DNA of 64,000 nucleotides, taken from the NCBI RefSeq assembly GCF_024363255.1, contig NZ_AP026070.1, forward strand, positions 1,860,001 to 1,924,000, written 5' to 3'. Positions 1-8,725 of the stretch are shown here, piece after piece; within the stretch, counting starts at the first letter, position 1; each line of letters starts with the position of its first letter. This stretch comes from Shewanella sp. NFH-SH190041 (GTDB lineage Bacteria > Pseudomonadota > Gammaproteobacteria > Enterobacterales > Shewanellaceae). A program made the translations under genes and the position numbers. The notes beneath the pieces were generated by a model that saw only the letters and a list, made by a program, of their open reading frames with translations, did no database searches and was not told the DNA's origin.

Positions 1-2
1 CA

Positions 3-107
3 CTTTTGATATCTGCCGACAATTTATCAAAATTTTCTATATTTAAATCTGCTAACAACAACTTTACAGCGGAAATTGTTTCTTCTAAATATAAGAGACT
101 TAATTAA
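3..107 (+). CDS. Possible C-terminal end of a gene entering from the left
   Basis: This frame is open from the left edge to TAA at 105-107 (34 codons). The other two plus-strand frames stop early. The peptide is Ser/Asn/Lys-rich and I do not recognise it. It could equally be chance in AT-rich accessory DNA, so confidence is low. Confidence 0.2.
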   Translation, partial: LLISADNLSKFSIFKSANNNFTAEIVSSKYKRLN

Positions 108-173
108 CTAGTTCCATGTATATCGGCTTGATGCATCACCAAAAGAATAAATAAAAAGAAGGTCTCATTTATA

Positions 174-608
174 GTGGATGCTTCACTTCCCGATTTGGAA
201 AGTACAGACTTAGCCGCAAGGTCGCGATTTAATTTTTCTTATCTAAACGAGTTACAAGATGGAGCTCAATCCATAGCCGAATGGAATCAAGATGGCAAAA
301 AAGATGCATCCTTGGAAAAGTTGCTATTAAATCTTAAGGTTTATAGTACTTATCCTCTTTCTCATTGGATTAATGAGAGACGCTTAACTATTTATGGTCG
401 ATTTCCTAAAGAAAAATCAGAATTTAAGCATCCTGTGAACGTTCCTCACGAAGTTTTTTGGGGGAGATTTCGGTTGGCTGGTAAAGTACACCTAGCGGGA
501 TTTGTAATCCCGTCAGAATTTGAAGATACGGAATTTACTACTAAAGAGTTGCACACCCAAAGTAAATGCTTAAGGGAAAATCAAGCTTTCCATCTATTAT
601 ATCGATAA
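174..608 (+). CDS. Hypothetical protein, 144 aa
   Basis: The product is unrecognised. I place the start at GTG 174, with AAGG about 11 bases upstream; no ATG lies in frame near the N-terminus. The composition is that of a soluble protein with mixed alpha and beta segments, and there is no signal peptide or membrane helix. An in-frame open stretch extends back to about 130 without a standard start, so this may be the 3' part of a disrupted gene. It runs opposite to the neighbouring IS and the integron-type module, and ends just before the IS terminal repeat at about 632. No function can be proposed. Confidence 0.5.
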   Translation: MDASLPDLESTDLAARSRFNFSYLNELQDGAQSIAEWNQDGKKDASLEKLLLNLKVYSTYPLSHWINERRLTIYGRFPKEKSEFKHPVNVPHEVFWGRFRLAGKVHLAGFVIPSEFEDTEFTTKELHTQSKCLRENQAFHLLYR

Positions 609-671
609 AAAATTTAGAACCTCCAATCTCTCGGTAGTCCTCCCTTTTTTAACCGCAGTTTAAAGTAGAGG

Positions 672-1487
672 CTAAGCAGCCATCAGTGGTGGCCTGCCAT
701 TGTTTGCTTTGTGTGGTCGTTCATGATTGTAAAACCAAAGCCACTTTGTTGCGTAGTCTTGTACCTCGTCTATTGAGTCGAAAAGATGCTTGCTGACCCA
801 ACTGTATCGAATTGTTTTGTTGTGCCTTTCTATGTAAGCGTTCTGCTGGGGCTTACCTGGCTGAATATATTCAATCCGAATGTTGTGTCGCTTAGCCCAA
901 TTGACAAACTCACCGCTAATGAACTCAGGCCCATTATCACAACGGATAATTGAAGGCTTTGGCCGCTGCTCCAAGAGTTGATTTAGCGTCCTAATAACTC
1001 GTAATGCTGGCAATGACAATCCCGCTTCAATCGCCAAACCTTCACGATGATAATCATCGATAACGTTGAATAAGCGGTAGCGTCGGCCATCGGCTAATTG
1101 ATCATGCATGAAATCTACAGACCAAACTTGATTCGGCCGCACGGGTTCTTTTAGAGGCTCTGGGGCATGGCGTTTTAGCCGTCGTTTGGGGCGAATACGC
1201 AGGTTTAACGCCAACTCGCAATAAATACGATATACGCGTTTGTGGTTCCAGAGTTTGCCTTTCACATTGCGCAGGTAATCAAAGCACAGACCAAAGCCCC
1301 AGTCATTTTCATCTGTCGTCAGCTGGATAAGCCAATCGGCAATATCCGCATTTTCATCTCGAAGGACTGATTGGTAGCGGTAGCAACTTTCACTGACACT
1401 GAAAATGCGACACGCCATTCGAATACTGATGTCTGAAGCCGCCACAGACTGCTGAGCAAGCACTCGCCGCTCACTGGGCTTCACCAC
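672..1487 (-). CDS. IS3-family transposase OrfB, DDE catalytic subunit
   Basis: This is an rve-type integrase-core transposase of 271 aa. The HTH_21-like N-terminal part is followed by the catalytic core with VWSVDFMHD (first D), [10 protein letters not shown] (second D) and IERHNKTIR (E). It overlaps orfA by 7 bases. The overlap contains an A6G run at the end of orfA, a typical -1 frameshift site that would make the OrfAB fusion transposase. The frame is intact, so the element may still be active. Confidence 0.88.
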   Translation of the reverse strand: MVKPSERRVLAQQSVAASDISIRMACRIFSVSESCYRYQSVLRDENADIADWLIQLTTDENDWGFGLCFDYLRNVKGKLWNHKRVYRIYCELALNLRIRPKRRLKRHAPEPLKEPVRPNQVWSVDFMHDQLADGRRYRLFNVIDDYHREGLAIEAGLSLPALRVIRTLNQLLEQRPKPSIIRCDNGPEFISGEFVNWAKRHNIRIEYIQPGKPQQNAYIERHNKTIRYSWVSKHLFDSIDEVQDYATKWLWFYNHERPHKANNGRPPLMAA

Positions 1488-1747
1488 TTTTTTGCCATGG
1501 CTTCCTGAATGATTTCGGCTTTGAGGCGTTCTTCTGCATACATTTTCTTGAGCCGCCGGTTTTCGTCCTCAAGCTCTTTCATGCGTGCCATGAGTGACGC
1601 ATCCATGCCACCATATTTTGCACGCCATTTGTAAAAGGTCGCACTGCTCATGCCATGCTCACGACAAAGCTCTGGAACGGGCGTTCCTGCTTCAGCTTGC
1701 TTGAGGATGTTAATTATCTGACTGTCTGTGTATCGCGATGTTTTCAT
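1481..1747 (-). CDS. IS3-family transposase OrfA, DNA-binding subunit
   Basis: This 88-aa protein has an HTH_8-type N-terminus (motif [16 protein letters not shown]) and a C-terminal leucine-zipper-like helix ([16 protein letters not shown]), as in IS407-group OrfA proteins. It ends MAKKW-stop, with AAAAAAG at the stop, the expected frameshift window into OrfB. The start is ATG 1747. Confidence 0.88.
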   Translation of the reverse strand: MKTSRYTDSQIINILKQAEAGTPVPELCREHGMSSATFYKWRAKYGGMDASLMARMKELEDENRRLKKMYAEERLKAEIIQEAMAKKW

Positions 1748-1798
1748 GTCGAATCTCCTACGTTTTACCTTACGAGAAAATTCTACTTTTGGCTGCTG

Positions 1799-2158
1799 TT
1801 ATTTTTCGGGGGGACTACCGCCTGTCGTTGGAAGCAACACTGGTACATCGAATTTGATTCTGGTCACAGAGCTGTTTTGCGAGTTATTAGTTGAATCCGG
1901 TGATACAGAAATTGAGCCAACTTGGCCACCACCATCAGATGATGTTTGCTCTTGAGTGACTGTTACAGCGACATCGAAAGAAACATGTTGAAGGGGAACT
2001 CCTGTCTCTTGGCAAAAGGCTTGACCCTCAGTTGAGCTATGAAACCTTGCTGATATGGGGTTCACCTTGGCATTTTTTGTAGCTCCGTATTCTTGAGCAA
2101 CAGATACACCGTTGATTATTTGCTTTAGAGTTTCAGAAACAAAATCGTCTAGTTTCAT
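1799..2158 (-). CDS. Small hypothetical protein, 119 aa, C-terminus altered by IS insertion
   Basis: The family is uncharacterised as far as I know. It has an amphipathic N-terminal helix (DDFVSETLKQIINGV) and a beta-rich remainder ending in a VTRIKFDVPVLLP strand, a layout I have seen in small bacterial proteins of unknown role. It starts 3 bases after the stop of the 196-aa gene, so the two are probably translationally coupled. The last codons (GGSPPEK-stop) are read from the terminal inverted repeat of the adjacent IS. The native 3' end is therefore lost, although the apparent domain seems nearly complete. It is probably an accessory partner of the upstream protein. Confidence 0.65.
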   Translation of the reverse strand: MKLDDFVSETLKQIINGVSVAQEYGATKNAKVNPISARFHSSTEGQAFCQETGVPLQHVSFDVAVTVTQEQTSSDGGGQVGSISVSPDSTNNSQNSSVTRIKFDVPVLLPTTGGSPPEK

Positions 2159-2161
2159 TGT

Positions 2162-2752
2162 CTATACCAAAAGAGATAGAATAAAAGAACCTATAGAGGC
2201 AATACTGCCCGCATATGGCAAGCTATTCAGAAGTGTTTTTACAACAACTTTGCTTGGTGACTCTGAAAGAACTTGTGATTCTATTGCATCAATAACTTCA
2301 AATGATTCTTTCTCTTGCTCTGGGCTTAAATCAAGCTTTGTAATTTCAGCTTTCAAGGCTTCTAGATGTTCCTGAAGGTCTTGATTCTGAACATTTATAT
2401 TGACTGAATTGTCTGTGGAGTTTTGATTTACTCTATTGTTTGTTCCAGAAATATTATATGTAATGCTCTGTACCGCTTTCTCAGCCTCAGGAAGACCTAA
2501 ATTTTTAACATTCATTTGGTATCCAGCTGGAATGCCATGAAATTGCTCGTGAAAACCGGGATCAATTACCTCATAGGTTTCAGTCGCACCATTAGACATG
2601 GTCCGCCTTATTAGGTCGCCACTCTCAATAAGAATGTCTGAACGCTGAATGAAGATTTTCCCTTTTTGAACGCTGGCCTTTATAGACTCAATATTCTCGC
2701 CAGTTTTCTTCAAGACACTAATAGTGTCAGTTAATAAACTATCGAATGACAC
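2162..2752 (-). CDS. Putative effector, 196 aa, with Asn-rich motif and C-terminal hydrophobic helix
   Basis: No named family is certain. The start is GTG 2752, with AAGGAG 6 bases upstream. Residues 30-86 form a small beta-rich domain (IESGDLIRR, then TYEVIDPGFHEQFHGIPAGYQ). Residues 99-118 form an Asn/Ser motif (ISGTNNRVNQNSTDNSVN) like the short repeats in AbiTii-type and other conflict-system proteins, possibly a self-assembly segment. Residues 125-165 are a charged helix, and 174-196 a hydrophobic C-terminal helix that could insert in a membrane. It is the first gene after the attI-like region, in cassette orientation, with a coupled 119-aa partner. A membrane-acting abortive-infection effector is my inference. 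Confidence 0.65.
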   Translation of the reverse strand: MSFDSLLTDTISVLKKTGENIESIKASVQKGKIFIQRSDILIESGDLIRRTMSNGATETYEVIDPGFHEQFHGIPAGYQMNVKNLGLPEAEKAVQSITYNISGTNNRVNQNSTDNSVNINVQNQDLQEHLEALKAEITKLDLSPEQEKESFEVIDAIESQVLSESPSKVVVKTLLNSLPYAGSIASIGSFILSLLV

Positions 2753-2770
2753 GATTCTCTCCTTGGTGAT

Positions 2771-3077
2771 TTAATAGTGTATTACCCGGACTTCTCGTTA
2801 AACCCTGAACAAAATCAAGGCGTACAATCATAGAGTGGGTGAGTTAATTCAATTGATACAGTAACTTACTAACAAGCATTACCACAAGTTATGGGAATAT
2901 CTTCAAAACAAAGCAAAACTTGTATTACCTGAGCCACCCAATGACGCGGTACGTAAATCAGTGAATCTTGGATATGCCATTTATTCAATAAGTTATAGAA
3001 ATGATAAATAACAAACTGAGAATGAATTCACAATTTTAGCGCTCGTTTTTTGACTTTTTTCAAACACCTTATAATTA
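2771..3077. other. attI-like region of integron remnant 1
   Basis: This non-coding stretch lies between the minus-strand cassette gene and the plus-strand intI start. It aligns along its length with 49446-49595 joined to 50790-50945. Shared blocks include GGACTTCTCGTTAAA, CTTGTATTACCTGAGCCA, GTAAATCAGT and GAGAATGA(G/A)TTCACAATTTT. In a standard integron this position holds attI and the cassette promoter. No exact recombination point is visible here: the boundary core near 2771-2780 is degenerate. Confidence 0.55.
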
Positions 3078-3093
3078 CTGTGTATAAGTACAG
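3078..3093. promoter_or_regulatory. LexA box upstream of the intI remnant
   Basis: CTGTGTATAAGTACAG is a perfect CTGT-N8-ACAG SOS operator. It lies just after a TATAAT hexamer at 3070-3075 and 16 bases before the intI ATG at 3109. A LexA-controlled intI promoter is a known feature of integrons. The second copy keeps a one-mismatch version at 50946-50961. Confidence 0.75.
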
Positions 3094-3108
3094 TATTTGA
3101 TCTTTCTT

Positions 3109-3316
3109 ATGCAACCATCCCCATTTATCGATTCAATCCGAACAGAATTAAGGGGTTGGCGTTGTAACTTACAAATGGAACAGGTTTACCTTTATTGGAG
3201 CTGACAATTTATTTCCATCACAAAAGCATCTCGCAGACATGGGTAATCAAGACATTGAGCAATTTCTTTCCAGTCTTTCCAACATCAGACGCGTGAGTAG
3301 TGTCACTCAAAACTAA
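3109..3316 (+). pseudogene. intI: Integron integrase (intI) remnant, N-terminal part
   Basis: From ATG 3109 the frame reads SPFIDSIRTELRGWRCNLQ, then VYLYW, and hits TGA at 3202. One frame over, from about 3206, it continues KHLADMGNQDIEQFLSSLSN and ends VSSVTQN-stop at 3316. Together these match the SAM-like N-terminal domain of IntI tyrosine recombinases (SxxxFxxSIR, EKxYLYW, KHPxxMG, IExFLxxLA). The catalytic C-terminal domain (RHRRY residues) is absent, so it cannot be active. Its position next to an attI-like region, its LexA box and its divergence from the cassettes support the call. Confidence 0.75.
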
Positions 3317-3431
3317 GCTTTATGTGCTTTGGTTTCTCACATTAGTTCGTGTATGGCAAATATAAATTGAAGAGTAAGCATGACGCTCAGTTTGTAACTG
3401 GCTCAGGAACATGTGACATAAACGGTTTAGA

Positions 3432-3463
3432 AAAGGCAGCGTCAAGATGAGAACACTGCCTTT
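3432..3463 (-). terminator. Possible terminator downstream of adhE
   Basis: An 8-bp inverted repeat (AAAGGCAG/CTGCCTTT) with a 16-base loop is followed on the minus strand by a short T-run. It lies about 90 bases past the adhE stop. The signal is weak. Confidence 0.35.
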
Positions 3464-3554
3464 AAGTTTGATACTTTAATACTCAGTATGAAGCTTTATT
3501 ACTATCTCACATGCACTAGGTTTGATGACCATTTAGCCAAAGTTACCGCTAGGG

Positions 3555-6155
3555 TTACTCATCTTGATATGGCTTGCCGTAGAAGCTTGCCAGTAGCAGA
3601 GTTTTTAGCTCACTGATCAGTGGGTAGCGAGGGTTTGCCCCTGTGCACTGATCATCAAAGGCATCTTCTGCCAGTTCATCCAGTTTGGCGATAAAGTCAG
3701 CTTCATTGACCCCAGCTTCCTGAATAGAGGCTGGAATGCCCAGTGAAGCTTTCAGCGCTTCAATTTTAGCAATTAGCGCTTCGACTTTATCGGTATCGGT
3801 TTTACCTGGCAGGCGCAAGAAGTCAGCAATTTCAGCATAGCGGCATTTTGCTTTCGGTCTGTCGTATTGGCTAAATGCGGTTTGCTTAGTGGGCAAGTCA
3901 GTGGCATTAAAGCGGATCACATTACTGATCAGCAGGGCATTGGCCAGACCGTGAGCGAGGTGGAACTCGGCCCCCAGTTTATGGGCCAGAGAGTGACAGA
4001 CCCCTAAGAAGGCATTAGCAAAGGCAATACCGGCAATGGTGGCACCATTGTGCACTTTTTCCCGCGCAACCGGCGCTGCCGCGCCTTTGTGATAAGCATC
4101 TTCTAGGTTATCAAACAGCAGTTTAAGTGACTGCAGTGCTTGACCATCACTGTACTCATTAGCCATTACACTGACATAGGCTTCCAAGGCGTGAGTGACC
4201 GCATCCACGCCGCCAAAGGCAGTGAGGGATTTAGGCAAATTCATCACCAGATTAGGGTCAACAATGGCCATATCTGGGGTGAGCTCATAATCGGCGATAG
4301 GATATTTCATGCCGCTGGTTTCATCTGTGACCACTGCAAATGGTGTCACTTCTGAGCCGGTACCTGAGGTGGTTGGAATGGCCACCATCATGGCTTTTTG
4401 CCCCATTTTCGGGAAAGTGTAAATCCGTTTGCGGATATCCATAAAACGCAGAGCTAAATCGGCAAAATCGACCTGAGGGTGTTCATACATTACCCAGATA
4501 ATTTTCGCCGCATCCATCGGGCTACCACCACCAAGTGCCAGGATCACATCCGGCTGGAATACCTGCGCCAGTTTTGCCCCTTCGCGTACCACACTCAGGG
4601 TTGGGTCGGCTTCTACTTGATAAAAGACTTCGGTTTCCAGTCCCTGAGCCTTGAGGATGCGCAGTGTTTCATCACAGTAGCCATTGTTGAACAGGAATCT
4701 GTCGGTCACAATCAGTGCCCGTTTTTTATCTTTCAATTCTTCCAGTGCCACCGGCAGACTGCCACGGCGGAAATAGATGGAGTTTGGCAGTTTATGCCAC
4801 AGCATATTTTCAGCCCTCTTGGCCACGGTTTTCTTGTTTAGCAGATGGCTGGGGCCGACGTTTTCAGAAATAGAGTTACCGCCCCAAGAGCCGCAGCCTA
4901 GAGTGAGGGATGGCGCCAGTTTGAAGTTATACAAATCACCGATACCACCTTGAGAGGCTGGGGTGTTGATCAGAATTCGAGCGGTTTTCATTCGCTGTCC
5001 AAACAACTTGATGCGCGCTTCTTGGGAGTCTTGATCAGTATAAAGGGCTGAGGTGTGCCCAATGCCACCCAGAGCCACTAGGGCTTCAGCTTTATCAATT
5101 GCCTGCTCAAAATTGTCCGCCCGGTACATGCCCAGTAACGGTGACAGTTTTTCATGGGCAAAGGCTTCGGCATCATTGATATCTTTGGCTTCGCCGATTA
5201 ACACTTTGGTGCCCTTAGGTACCTTAATATCAGCCATGGCGGCGATGGTTGCCGCACTTTGTCCCACGATATCAGCATTCAGCGCGCCATTTTTCAGGAT
5301 CACTTTCTGCATGGCTTTGTTTTCTTTCGCTGACAGCACATAGGCGCCATAGCTGGCAAACCGCTCTTTTACCTGTTTGTAGATGCTGTCAACCACCACC
5401 ACGGCTTGCTCAGAGGCGCAGACTACGCCGTTATCGAAGGTTTTTGACATCAAAATAGAGCTGACCGCCCGCTTGATATCAGCCGTTTCATCAATCACAA
5501 CCGGGGTATTACCTGCACCCACCCCAATGGCTGGTTTTCCAGATGAATAGGCTGCTTTCACCATGCCAGGGCCACCGGTAGCAAGGATAAGGTTGATATT
5601 ATTGTGGGTCATTAACTGGTTGGACAGCGCCACGCTGGGCTCATCAATCCAGCCGATAATATGCTCTGGCGCGCCCGCGGCAACTGCGGCATCCAATACC
5701 AGTTTGGCTGCAAAGGTGGTTGATGCTTTAGCACGAGGGTGGGGCGAGAAAATAATGCCGTTACGGGTTTTAAGGCTGATTAAGGCTTTAAAAATCGCGG
5801 TGGATGTTGGGTTGGTTGTGGGCACGATGCCACAGATGATGCCAACCGGCTCAGCAATAGTGATAGTGCCGAAAGTGGCGTCTTCACTTAAAATGCCGCA
5901 AGTTTTTTCATCCTTGTATTTGTTGTAGATGTACTCAGAGGCAAAGTGGTTTTTAATCACTTTATCTTCAATTACACCCATGCCTGTTTCAGCCGCCGCC
6001 ATTTTGGCCAGCGAAATACGGGCATCGGCAGCGGCTAAGGCGGCTGCTCGGAAAATCCGGTCTACCTGTTGCTGGGAAAAAGTTGCAAACTGCGCTTGTG
6101 CGGCAGCGACTTTTTCGACCAGCAGATCCAGTTCCTGTTGGTTGGTGACTTTCAT
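3555..6155 (-). CDS. adhE: Bifunctional acetaldehyde-CoA/alcohol dehydrogenase AdhE
   Basis: This fermentative enzyme converts acetyl-CoA to acetaldehyde and then ethanol with NADH, and assembles into spirosomes. At 866 aa it has the normal full length. Residues 1-440 are the aldehyde dehydrogenase half, with the nucleophile Cys in FDNGVVCASEQ. Residues about 450-866 are the iron-dependent alcohol dehydrogenase half, with GGGSPMDAAK and metal-binding His in HALEAYVS, CHSLAHKLG and FHLAHGLAN. The start ATG has GGAGAA 6 bases upstream. It is divergent from ychE, the same neighbour as in E. coli. The 250-base upstream region should hold an anaerobic promoter, but I could not assign a clear FNR or Rex site. 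Confidence 0.97.
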   Translation of the reverse strand: MKVTNQQELDLLVEKVAAAQAQFATFSQQQVDRIFRAAALAAADARISLAKMAAAETGMGVIEDKVIKNHFASEYIYNKYKDEKTCGILSEDATFGTITIAEPVGIICGIVPTTNPTSTAIFKALISLKTRNGIIFSPHPRAKASTTFAAKLVLDAAVAAGAPEHIIGWIDEPSVALSNQLMTHNNINLILATGGPGMVKAAYSSGKPAIGVGAGNTPVVIDETADIKRAVSSILMSKTFDNGVVCASEQAVVVVDSIYKQVKERFASYGAYVLSAKENKAMQKVILKNGALNADIVGQSAATIAAMADIKVPKGTKVLIGEAKDINDAEAFAHEKLSPLLGMYRADNFEQAIDKAEALVALGGIGHTSALYTDQDSQEARIKLFGQRMKTARILINTPASQGGIGDLYNFKLAPSLTLGCGSWGGNSISENVGPSHLLNKKTVAKRAENMLWHKLPNSIYFRRGSLPVALEELKDKKRALIVTDRFLFNNGYCDETLRILKAQGLETEVFYQVEADPTLSVVREGAKLAQVFQPDVILALGGGSPMDAAKIIWVMYEHPQVDFADLALRFMDIRKRIYTFPKMGQKAMMVAIPTTSGTGSEVTPFAVVTDETSGMKYPIADYELTPDMAIVDPNLVMNLPKSLTAFGGVDAVTHALEAYVSVMANEYSDGQALQSLKLLFDNLEDAYHKGAAAPVAREKVHNGATIAGIAFANAFLGVCHSLAHKLGAEFHLAHGLANALLISNVIRFNATDLPTKQTAFSQYDRPKAKCRYAEIADFLRLPGKTDTDKVEALIAKIEALKASLGIPASIQEAGVNEADFIAKLDELAEDAFDDQCTGANPRYPLISELKTLLLASFYGKPYQDE

Positions 6156-6476
6156 ATTAATTCTCCAAAAAAAGACTTGGCCAAGTTAACCTTGGCGAAA
6201 CCTTTTCCTGAATTATGTCATCAAATTACATGGAAACCGCGGGGGCTTCCGTGAGCTTAGCCACAATCTGCGCTGCAAACTGTAATTTTGTTACACTTGC
6301 CCAGTACAATAGGTAACAGGTGTTTGTTTTCACTCGACACTATTACCAAAACTTGTGAGTGGCGGTAAAAAAACTCATGCTGCCATTATTGCGCAGTTGC
6401 GGTAGAGTTGCTTTCCGGCCGCCTTGTGTGCGTTTTTGTCTGCGGCCCTGTTATGGTTTTTACAAGGATACCCATC

Positions 6477-7109
6477 TTGGATTTCACCCTGTATATAAAG
6501 TTTTTCCTTGGTCTGATGGCCATTATTAACCCGGTGGGGTTGTTGCCAGTATTTGTCAGCCTGACCAGTCATCAGACGGAAGAGGAACGTAATCAAACCG
6601 CTAAGGTTGCCAACTTTGCTGTGATTATTATTTTGCTGGTGACGATTTTTGCCGGTCAATATATTCTGGATATGTTCAGTATCAGTATTTCGGCATTTAG
6701 GATCGCCGGGGGTAGCCTGATTGCGATTATTGCCATGTCGATGCTCCAGGGTAAACTGGGTGAGGTGAAGCGCAATAAGGAAGAAGGATTAGAAGCCTCG
6801 GCCATGGAGTCTGTTGCTGTTGTTCCTTTGGCGTTGCCATTGATGGCGGGGCCCGGCGCAATCAGCTCGGTGATCGTCACCGCCGCAGAGCACCATACCT
6901 TGGTGAATTTGCTTGGGATGTCTGTTGCTGTGGTGCTGTTTGGCCTGATCAGCTTTTTACTCCTCCGGATGGCGTCGGTAATTTATCGCTTGCTGGGGAA
7001 AACCGGTATTAACGTTATCACCCGTTTGATGGGCTTGATCATGATGTCTATCGGGATTGAAATTGTGGCTGCCGGCATTAAAGGTATGTTCCCGTCATTG
7101 ATGGGATAA
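6477..7109 (+). CDS. ychE: MarC-family integral membrane protein YchE
   Basis: This UPF0056/MarC-family protein has six predicted membrane helices and an unestablished role. Motifs GLMAIINPVGLLPVF, VPLALPLMAGPGAIS and GINVITRLMGL match E. coli YchE closely, and ychE flanks adhE in E. coli too. I prefer the TTG start at 6477, because AAGGA sits 8 bases upstream and the resulting N-terminus (DFTLYIKFF) aligns with YchE. ATG 6453 or 6408 would add residues without a good ribosome binding site. The length of about 210 aa fits the family. Confidence 0.88.
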   Translation: MDFTLYIKFFLGLMAIINPVGLLPVFVSLTSHQTEEERNQTAKVANFAVIIILLVTIFAGQYILDMFSISISAFRIAGGSLIAIIAMSMLQGKLGEVKRNKEEGLEASAMESVAVVPLALPLMAGPGAISSVIVTAAEHHTLVNLLGMSVAVVLFGLISFLLLRMASVIYRLLGKTGINVITRLMGLIMMSIGIEIVAAGIKGMFPSLMG

Positions 7110-7173
7110 CTGCCTGATTAGCTTTTATTGTTATGCAGTTATGCAGTTATGCAGTAAAGCGAACAGATAATAT

Positions 7174-7201
7174 AAAACGCGCCAACTGGCGCGTTTTTTT
7201 G
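7174..7201. terminator. Bidirectional rho-independent terminator
   Basis: The hairpin AACGCGCC-AACT-GGCGCGTT is followed by a T-run on the plus strand and T4 on the minus strand. It serves the convergent ychE and dgt genes. A triplicated TTATGCAG lies just upstream (about 7131-7154). Confidence 0.85.
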
Positions 7202-7239
7202 TCTAATGATGATACTTAAAAGGGCAACAGACCCTAGCC

Positions 7240-8577
7240 TTAATCGTGGGCGCGTAGATCCATCACTGTGCCAATTGCTGGGGTAAAGAGCTGCTGATAG
7301 GTTCGGGTGGCAAAATCATCTGTCATCCCCGCCAGATAATCAGCAATCACTCGTTGGGCATTGCGGCCATTGGCTAATGCCTCTTGGTAGCGAGTTTGGG
7401 TATTGCGTGGCAACAGGCGCAATGGATCGGAGGCAAACGCTTCAAATAGCTGCATCAGCATTTGTTGCCCCTTATATTCCAGCATTTGCACTTCTGGTTT
7501 ACGGATCACTTGGCGAAAGACAAATGCTTTTAAAATCGCGAGCGCCTGGGCAAACGCAGGTTGCAAGCGAGCTTGATAAGCCAACAATGCTGAGTCAAAT
7601 TCCGCTTGTTTCTCTACCCCGATGGCGGTGACAAACCCATTGACCATGGTGCCAATGGCATCTTTGCGTAAATAATGCGCCGGTGAAAACAGGGCTGAGC
7701 CGATATTACACAGTTCAAGCTGGATCCATGGGTCATCAATATCCGCGAGGGGGGCAGCGACTTCTTCCTGCCACTGAGCTTGAGTCACAATGCCCATAAC
7801 GATGGCATCCTCCAGATCGTGTACCGCATAGGCGATATCATCCGCCAGCTCCATAATGGTAGCGTCAAATGATTTACAGCAGCTACGACCGGGCAGCTTA
7901 CCCTTGGCCGGTGTAAATGCACAGAATCGAGTTTTGTCATTATCACTCAGGGGCGATAGCACCCATTGCAGAATGTCGCTGTCATCCGGGTAAATGGCTT
8001 TAACGGGGGGCCAGTCTGCGGGACGAATACTGTGTTGCGTCGCGTGATCATCATCCGTGGGATAAGTGGGTGAGATCATCGAGTTTAACAGTGGATATTT
8101 CAGTACCCCTAACAGGGTGCGACGGCACAGATTCATGCCATGCTGTTCGGTATAGGGTTCCAGCCGGGTAAGAATGCGGAAGGTTTGGCCATTGCCTTCG
8201 AAACCACAGTGGTGGCGCATCATATAGTTCAGGGCGATTTCCCCGCCGTGGCCAAAGGGGGGATGGCCAATATCATGGGCAAGGCAGAGGGATTCAATCA
8301 AACTTGAGGGGCCGATAATATCAGCCACCTGTGGGCATTTTGCTTTTAATTGGGCGCGGATCCCAGTGCCAATTTGGGCTGTTTCCAGTGAGTGGGTCAG
8401 TCGGGTGCGGTAAAAATCATTCAGTCCAACACCTAATACTTGGGTTTTTGCTTGCAGTCGGCGAAAAGCGGCACTGTGGAGAATACGGGCCCGGTCGCGC
8501 TGAAAGGGACTGCGCTGATCATCCCGCCGATGCTTATCTTCGAGCAGTCGCCGGGCAGCCCAAGGGGAATTTTGCAT
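7240..8577 (-). CDS. dgt: dGTPase-like triphosphohydrolase (HD domain)
   Basis: This HD-superfamily enzyme would hydrolyse dGTP or other dNTPs to the nucleoside and triphosphate. Metal-binding motifs are visible: H in [14 protein letters not shown] in [17 protein letters not shown], and D in [13 protein letters not shown]. Its 445 aa match the shorter type-2 dGTPase-like family. ATG 8577, with AGG 8 bases upstream, is preferred over GTG 8586. It ends a minus-strand run of nucleotide-related HD genes (yfbR, dgt) behind alaA. Some family members limit phage by depleting dNTPs, but nothing here shows that role. Confidence 0.88.
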   Translation of the reverse strand: MQNSPWAARRLLEDKHRRDDQRSPFQRDRARILHSAAFRRLQAKTQVLGVGLNDFYRTRLTHSLETAQIGTGIRAQLKAKCPQVADIIGPSSLIESLCLAHDIGHPPFGHGGEIALNYMMRHHCGFEGNGQTFRILTRLEPYTEQHGMNLCRRTLLGVLKYPLLNSMISPTYPTDDDHATQHSIRPADWPPVKAIYPDDSDILQWVLSPLSDNDKTRFCAFTPAKGKLPGRSCCKSFDATIMELADDIAYAVHDLEDAIVMGIVTQAQWQEEVAAPLADIDDPWIQLELCNIGSALFSPAHYLRKDAIGTMVNGFVTAIGVEKQAEFDSALLAYQARLQPAFAQALAILKAFVFRQVIRKPEVQMLEYKGQQMLMQLFEAFASDPLRLLPRNTQTRYQEALANGRNAQRVIADYLAGMTDDFATRTYQQLFTPAIGTVMDLRAHD

Positions 8578-8725
8578 ATAAAACACCTGACTGGGTTAAA
8601 TTCATTCGGTTTATGAGCATAACCCAAGCCGGTGATCGCTTCATGGTAAATTTACTGCTCAACTCGCAAGGACAATCTCTGCTGCGATGTTGAGGGGCTC
8701 TATAGGCATATTCCTGACGGTTAAC

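Larger units (their letters stand above)
632..1820 (-). mobile_element. IS3-family insertion sequence (IS407-like)
   Basis: An orfA/orfB pair on the minus strand is bounded by inverted ends. The left end, from about 632, reads CGGTAGTCCTCCC and the right end, read inward from about 1820, reads CGGTAGTCCCCCC. Similarity continues inward as an AAGTAGA block on each side. Total length is about 1.19 kb, normal for the family. I see no convincing target duplication next to the ends. The right end lies inside the 3' end of the gene at 1799-2158 and supplies its last codons. Confidence 0.8.

Noticed and set aside
174..608. Whether this gene is another integron cassette
   Set aside because: It is on the opposite strand from the module, and no attC-like R''/R' pair was found around it, so no cassette claim is made.
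632..1820. Target-site duplication of the IS407-like element
   Set aside because: The flanks (CTCT on the left, CCTG on the right) do not match at 3-5 bases, so none is claimed.
5563..5928. Several 60-120-codon plus-strand frames inside adhE
   Set aside because: Shadows of a confidently assigned gene, with no family resemblance.
6156..6400. FNR or Rex operator upstream of adhE
   Set aside because: Regulation of that kind is expected, but no half-site pair was convincing enough to report.
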